From NCBI RefSeq assembly GCF_008275125.1, contig NZ_CP043473.1, positions 1,550,001 through 1,614,000 on the forward strand: a stretch of DNA of 64,000 bases, in the 5' to 3' direction. Within the stretch, counting starts at the first letter, position 1. The number at the start of each line of letters is the position of its first letter. Positions 60,856 to 64,000 of the stretch are shown here, piece after piece. Source of the stretch: Chromobacterium paludis (GTDB lineage: Bacteria; Pseudomonadota; Gammaproteobacteria; Burkholderiales; Chromobacteriaceae). The translations under genes and the position numbers were made by a program. The notes under the pieces were generated by a model. That model searched no databases. It was given only the letters and a program-made list of their open reading frames with translations, and was not told where the DNA came from.

Positions 60856-62673
60856 TCAGATGTTTTCCACCTTGGCCATCTTGCGGCGCTCATGCTCTTG
60901 CAGGTAGCGCTTGCGGATGCGAATGGACTTCGGCGTGATTTCCACCAGTTCGTCATCGTCGATGAACTCCACGGCCGATTCCAGCGTCAGCTTGATCGGC
61001 GTGGTCAGGCGAACGGCTTCGTCGGTGCCGGAGGCGCGGACGTTGGTCAGCTGCTTGCCCTTGACCGGGTTCACCACCAAGTCGTTGTCGCGGCTGTGGA
61101 TGCCGATGATCATGCCTTCGTACAGCTTGTCGCCCGGGGATACGAACATGCGGCCGCGGTCTTCCAGCTTCCACAGCGCGTAGGCCACGGCTTCGCCGTT
61201 CTCTTGCGAGATCAGCACGCCGTTGTGGCGGCCCGGCAGGTCCGGCTTCACCGGCGCGTAGTCGTCGAACACGTGGCTCATCAGGCCGGTGCCGCGGGTC
61301 ATGGTCATGAAGTCGGACTGGAAGCCGATCAGGCCGCGAGCCGGAATGTGGTATTCCAGGCGGGTGCGGCCCATGCCGTCAGATTCCATATTGGTCAGCT
61401 CGCCGCGGCGGCGGCCGATTTCTTCCATCACGCCGCCCTGGTGGTCGTCTTCCAGGTCGATGGTCAGGTTTTCGTACGGCTCGCACTTCTGGCCGTTGAT
61501 TTCCTTGAACACGACGCGCGGCTTGGCCACGGCCATTTCAAAGCCTTCGCGGCGCATGCTTTCCAGCAAGATGGTCAGGTGCAGTTCGCCACGGCCCGAA
61601 ACGCGGAACACGTCGGCGTCGCCGGTGTCTTCCACACGCAGCGCCACATTGGTCAGCAGTTCCTTGTTCAGGCGGTCGCGGATCTGGCGGCTGGTGACGA
61701 ACTTGCCCTCGGTGCCGGCCAGCGGCGAGGTGTTCACCATGAAGTCCATGGTCAGCGTGGGCTCGTCCACCGACAGAACCGGCAGGCCTACCGGCTGCTC
61801 CTTGTCGCAGATGGTCACGCCGATGCCGATATCTTCGATGCCGGAAATGATCACGATGTCGCCGGCTTCCGCCTCCGGCACTTCCACGCGCTCCAGGCCC
61901 TTGAAGCCGAGCACTTGGTTGATGCGGCCGGTGGCCACTTGCTCTTCATGGTTCATCACCACCACTTGCTGGCCGGACTTGATGCGGCCGTTCAGGATGC
62001 GGCCCAGGCCCAGGCGGCCGGTGTAGGTGGAGTAGTCCAGAGCGGAGATCTGCAGCTGCAGCGGGGCCGCCGAATCGCCAGCCGGAGTCGGCACGTGCTT
62101 CAGCACGGTCTCGAACAGCGGGCGCATGTCGTTGGACTCTTCTTCCAGCTCATGCTTGGCGAAGCCGGACAGGCCCGATGCGTAGATGATGGGGAAGTCC
62201 AGTTGCTCGTCGGTGGCGCCCAGCTTGTCGAACAGGTCGAAAGTCTGGTCCACCACCCAGTCCGGACGCGAGCCCGGACGGTCGATCTTGTTGATCACGA
62301 CGATGGGACGCAGACCCAAAGCCAGCGCCTTCTTGGTCACGAAGCGCGTTTGCGGCATCGGACCTTCCACCGCGTCGACCAGCAGCACCACGCCGTCCAC
62401 CATGCCCAGCACGCGCTCCACCTCGCCGCCAAAGTCGGCGTGGCCCGGAGTGTCTACGATGTTGATGTGTACGCCTTCGTAGTTGATGGCAGTGTTCTTG
62501 GCCAGAATGGTAATGCCACGCTCTTTTTCAAGATCGTTGCTGTCCATTACGCGCTCGTCCACTTGCTGGTTTTCGCGGAAGGTGCCGCTTTGTTTCAGCA
62601 GTTGGTCAACCAGGGTGGTCTTGCCATGGTCTACGTGAGCGATGATGGCGATGTTGCGGATTTGTCGGGTCAT
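60856..62673 (-). CDS. typA: GTPase TypA/BipA
   Basis: A 605-residue translational GTPase needed for 50S assembly and growth under stress. The G-domain reads [40 protein letters not shown] and [20 protein letters not shown], with [17 protein letters not shown]. Further on are the typical [20 protein letters not shown] and [20 protein letters not shown], which mark the BipA-specific C-terminal domain. ATG 62673 fits; the frame upstream is unconserved. Confidence 0.96.
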   Translation of the reverse strand: MTRQIRNIAIIAHVDHGKTTLVDQLLKQSGTFRENQQVDERVMDSNDLEKERGITILAKNTAINYEGVHINIVDTPGHADFGGEVERVLGMVDGVVLLVDAVEGPMPQTRFVTKKALALGLRPIVVINKIDRPGSRPDWVVDQTFDLFDKLGATDEQLDFPIIYASGLSGFAKHELEEESNDMRPLFETVLKHVPTPAGDSAAPLQLQISALDYSTYTGRLGLGRILNGRIKSGQQVVVMNHEEQVATGRINQVLGFKGLERVEVPEAEAGDIVIISGIEDIGIGVTICDKEQPVGLPVLSVDEPTLTMDFMVNTSPLAGTEGKFVTSRQIRDRLNKELLTNVALRVEDTGDADVFRVSGRGELHLTILLESMRREGFEMAVAKPRVVFKEINGQKCEPYENLTIDLEDDHQGGVMEEIGRRRGELTNMESDGMGRTRLEYHIPARGLIGFQSDFMTMTRGTGLMSHVFDDYAPVKPDLPGRHNGVLISQENGEAVAYALWKLEDRGRMFVSPGDKLYEGMIIGIHSRDNDLVVNPVKGKQLTNVRASGTDEAVRLTTPIKLTLESAVEFIDDDELVEITPKSIRIRKRYLQEHERRKMAKVENI

Positions 62674-62865
62674 GTTTAGCGCTTCGGCTGGAATTCGAAA
62701 ACAGAAAAATCGAAAGATTATAGCACACCAGGCCAGCATCAAGAAAATTTCGGTGAACACAGATGGTAGTTCTATCGTTTCGCCAACCATCAAGCCTCGT
62801 CTCGTCGCCGCCCGCGTTTGGCGCTACACTGCGGACCATCCGGCAACACCAAGGACATCGAATTT

Positions 62866-63738
62866 ATGTACGACTGGAATGCGCTTTGGCATGAGCGCGA
62901 AGCCTACCGCACCGGCTTCGACATCCACCACGACGACGCCAACGAGCTGGCCGACGCCTTGCAAGCCAAGCTGATCCACCCCGCCGGCCGCCCCGGCGAC
63001 GTGGCCGTTTACGAAAACGAAGACCGCTACATCCTGGCCGGCCACGACAACGGCCTGCAATTGCTGGACGTGATGAAGCACGGCTTGTTCGACGTCACGC
63101 TGCGCTTCGTGACCGAAGACGAGCAGCAAGACGCGACGCCGCCCTATGTCGAAATCCACGTCGACAATCTGGCCACCGAGGAGCAAGCCGTCTGGCGCGG
63201 CGAAGTCCGCCTGGACGACGAAGGCCGCGTCTGGGTGGGCAAACGCACCCTGGACGAAGGCGTGCTGCCGGCCATGCCTTTCGACGAGCTATCCTTCACC
63301 GACAGCGCCGACTTCCGCGAGGAGCTGGCCCGCGTCTGGCATGAAGACCTGCCGCAGCTGCGGCCCTTGATCGAATCCTGGTTCCATCACGACGGCGACG
63401 CCATCCCGGACGAAGAAGCGGCGCACTACGGCGACCCCGACCGCGTGCAGCAGATTTGCGACCGCTACGCCGAAATCGTGCGCCGCGAACAGGCCATGCT
63501 GTCGCGCCTGTTCAGCGACGGCGAGCTGCACCTGATCGCCGCCGTCATCGCCGGCATCCAGTTTGACAGCGCCGCCTCCTGCCGCGGCCTGTGGCTGGCG
63601 GTGGAGGCGCGCATGATCGAGGACGAGCTTGACCAGCAGCATCAAGTGAACGGCGAGGCGCTGCTCGCCAAGCTGAAAAATCTGAGCTACGCGCAGGAAG
63701 TGGCGCTGATAGAAGCGCTGTCCCCGCTGCAATCTTGA
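62866..63738 (+). CDS. Hypothetical protein (290 aa)
   Basis: A 290-residue, highly acidic, soluble protein from ATG 62866, which has AAGGA upstream; the longer open frame from 62818 has no such site. N-terminal MYDWNALWHEREAYRTGFDI, a middle PPYVEIHVDNLATEEQAVW and FREELARVWHEDLPQLRPLI, and a helical C-terminal domain FSDGELHLIAAVIAGIQFDS through LLAKLKNLSYAQEVALIEAL, which might be a separate module. No family was recognised. It has no signal or membrane helix. It is divergent from typA. Confidence 0.7.
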   Translation: MYDWNALWHEREAYRTGFDIHHDDANELADALQAKLIHPAGRPGDVAVYENEDRYILAGHDNGLQLLDVMKHGLFDVTLRFVTEDEQQDATPPYVEIHVDNLATEEQAVWRGEVRLDDEGRVWVGKRTLDEGVLPAMPFDELSFTDSADFREELARVWHEDLPQLRPLIESWFHHDGDAIPDEEAAHYGDPDRVQQICDRYAEIVRREQAMLSRLFSDGELHLIAAVIAGIQFDSAASCRGLWLAVEARMIEDELDQQHQVNGEALLAKLKNLSYAQEVALIEALSPLQS

Positions 63739-63811
63739 CTCCCCGATGGCGCGCATGGCGGTCGTTTCGGGTATCATGCACGCCGCTTGGAGCAATCGCA
63801 CTAATATCGCA

Positions 63812-63836
63812 ACGCGCCGCCAGCATGGCGGCGCGT
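63812..63836 (+). other. Strong hairpin in the leader of the last gene
   Basis: ACGCGCCGCCA and TGGCGGCGCGT form an 11-base perfect stem with loop GCA, 22 bases before the ATG at 63859. No T-run follows, so it is not a terminator. A TATCAT at about 63773 could be the -10 box, which would place the hairpin in the 5' untranslated leader. Confidence 0.5.
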
Positions 63837-63858
63837 CACTTTCAGGAAGAGCATCCCC

Positions 63859-64000
63859 ATGACTGAAGCCACCGCCCTGCGCATGCTGCCGCAACACCAA
63901 CTTTTCCGTCCCGGCGACGTATTCGTCCTGTTCGGCGAACTGTTCGGCCGCGGCTACGCCAACGGCCTGATCGCCGAAGCCAAGAAGGCCGGCATGCAAA
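63859..64000 (+). CDS. N-terminal part of an unidentified protein, cut by window end
   Basis: The first 47 residues only: MTEATALRMLPQHQLFRPGD, then VFVLFGELFGRGYANGLIAE and AKKAGM. The VFVLFGELFGRGYANG stretch with the following helix has the look of a first strand-loop-helix of a nucleotide-binding fold, but no family can be named from this fragment. AGGAAGAGC precedes the ATG, and a strong hairpin lies in its leader. Confidence 0.75.
   Translation, partial: MTEATALRMLPQHQLFRPGDVFVLFGELFGRGYANGLIAEAKKAGMQ

Overview
The window is ordinary chromosome from a GC-rich betaproteobacterium, most likely Chromobacterium or a close relative in the Neisseriales. This is inferred from gene content and protein character (nadK-recN, two FtsK proteins, a Gcr-type 'recombinase', a PhaB-type reductase, RibBA with a decayed second domain, HemH, TypA); no database search was possible. 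There is no prophage, insertion sequence or CRISPR array. Most genes are housekeeping or metabolic, packed closely with many ATGA stop/start overlaps.

Layout. 1-4.4 kb: an accessory-looking set of small genes: a cut-off VOC protein, several GNAT acetyltransferases, a tautomerase, a GrpB-family gene broken by an in-frame amber codon, a DJ-1/PfpI protein and a YafY-type WYL regulator. 4.4-6.3 kb: methionine aminopeptidase coupled to a ParD-like antitoxin gene, then a LexA/UmuD-type S24 protein with a tiny downstream gene. 6.4-11.4 kb: MscS channel with a cyclic-nucleotide domain, DusC, GNAT, DUF1653, histone-deacetylase-like protein, MsrA. 11.4-20.9 kb: FixL/FixJ-type two-component pair, NadK, RecN, tRNA-Ser(UGA), FtsK, ferrochelatase. 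21-27 kb: orphan branched-chain amino acid binding lipoprotein, a small acyl-CoA operon with its TetR regulator, Gcr membrane protein, stand-alone CZB zinc protein. 27-31 kb: aldehyde dehydrogenase / Tat-signal subunit / GMC oxidoreductase operon. 31-36 kb: CoxE-type VWA protein, small membrane and secreted proteins, second FtsK. 36-41 kb: riboflavin operon (ribE, Dph6-like, ribBA, ribH, nusB), then thiL-pgpA behind an intrinsic terminator. 41-50 kb: RF3, MscS, TetR, aminotransferase, SNF symporter, ArgE, 4.5S RNA. 50-64 kb: XRE regulator, UspA, thioesterase-TerB-MoxR-XerC, PncC-Pgi, Orn, M48 protease-PhhB-RsgA, PhaB, free-Met-sulfoxide reductase, TypA, and two uncharacterised genes, the last cut by the window end.

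Working together. The clearest functional units are the riboflavin operon; the oxidoreductase operon, in which a Tat-signal small subunit probably co-exports a signal-less GMC flavoprotein; the fatty-acid TetR operon with a palindromic operator; and a MoxR/TerB plus VWA pair split over 20 kb. The best leads for something undescribed are a near-identical 25-bp element found only in front of the VOC and PfpI genes that flank the YafY-regulator region, the ParD-like/methionine aminopeptidase coupling, and an S24 autoprotease carrying a basic, possibly ribbon-helix-helix, N-terminus.
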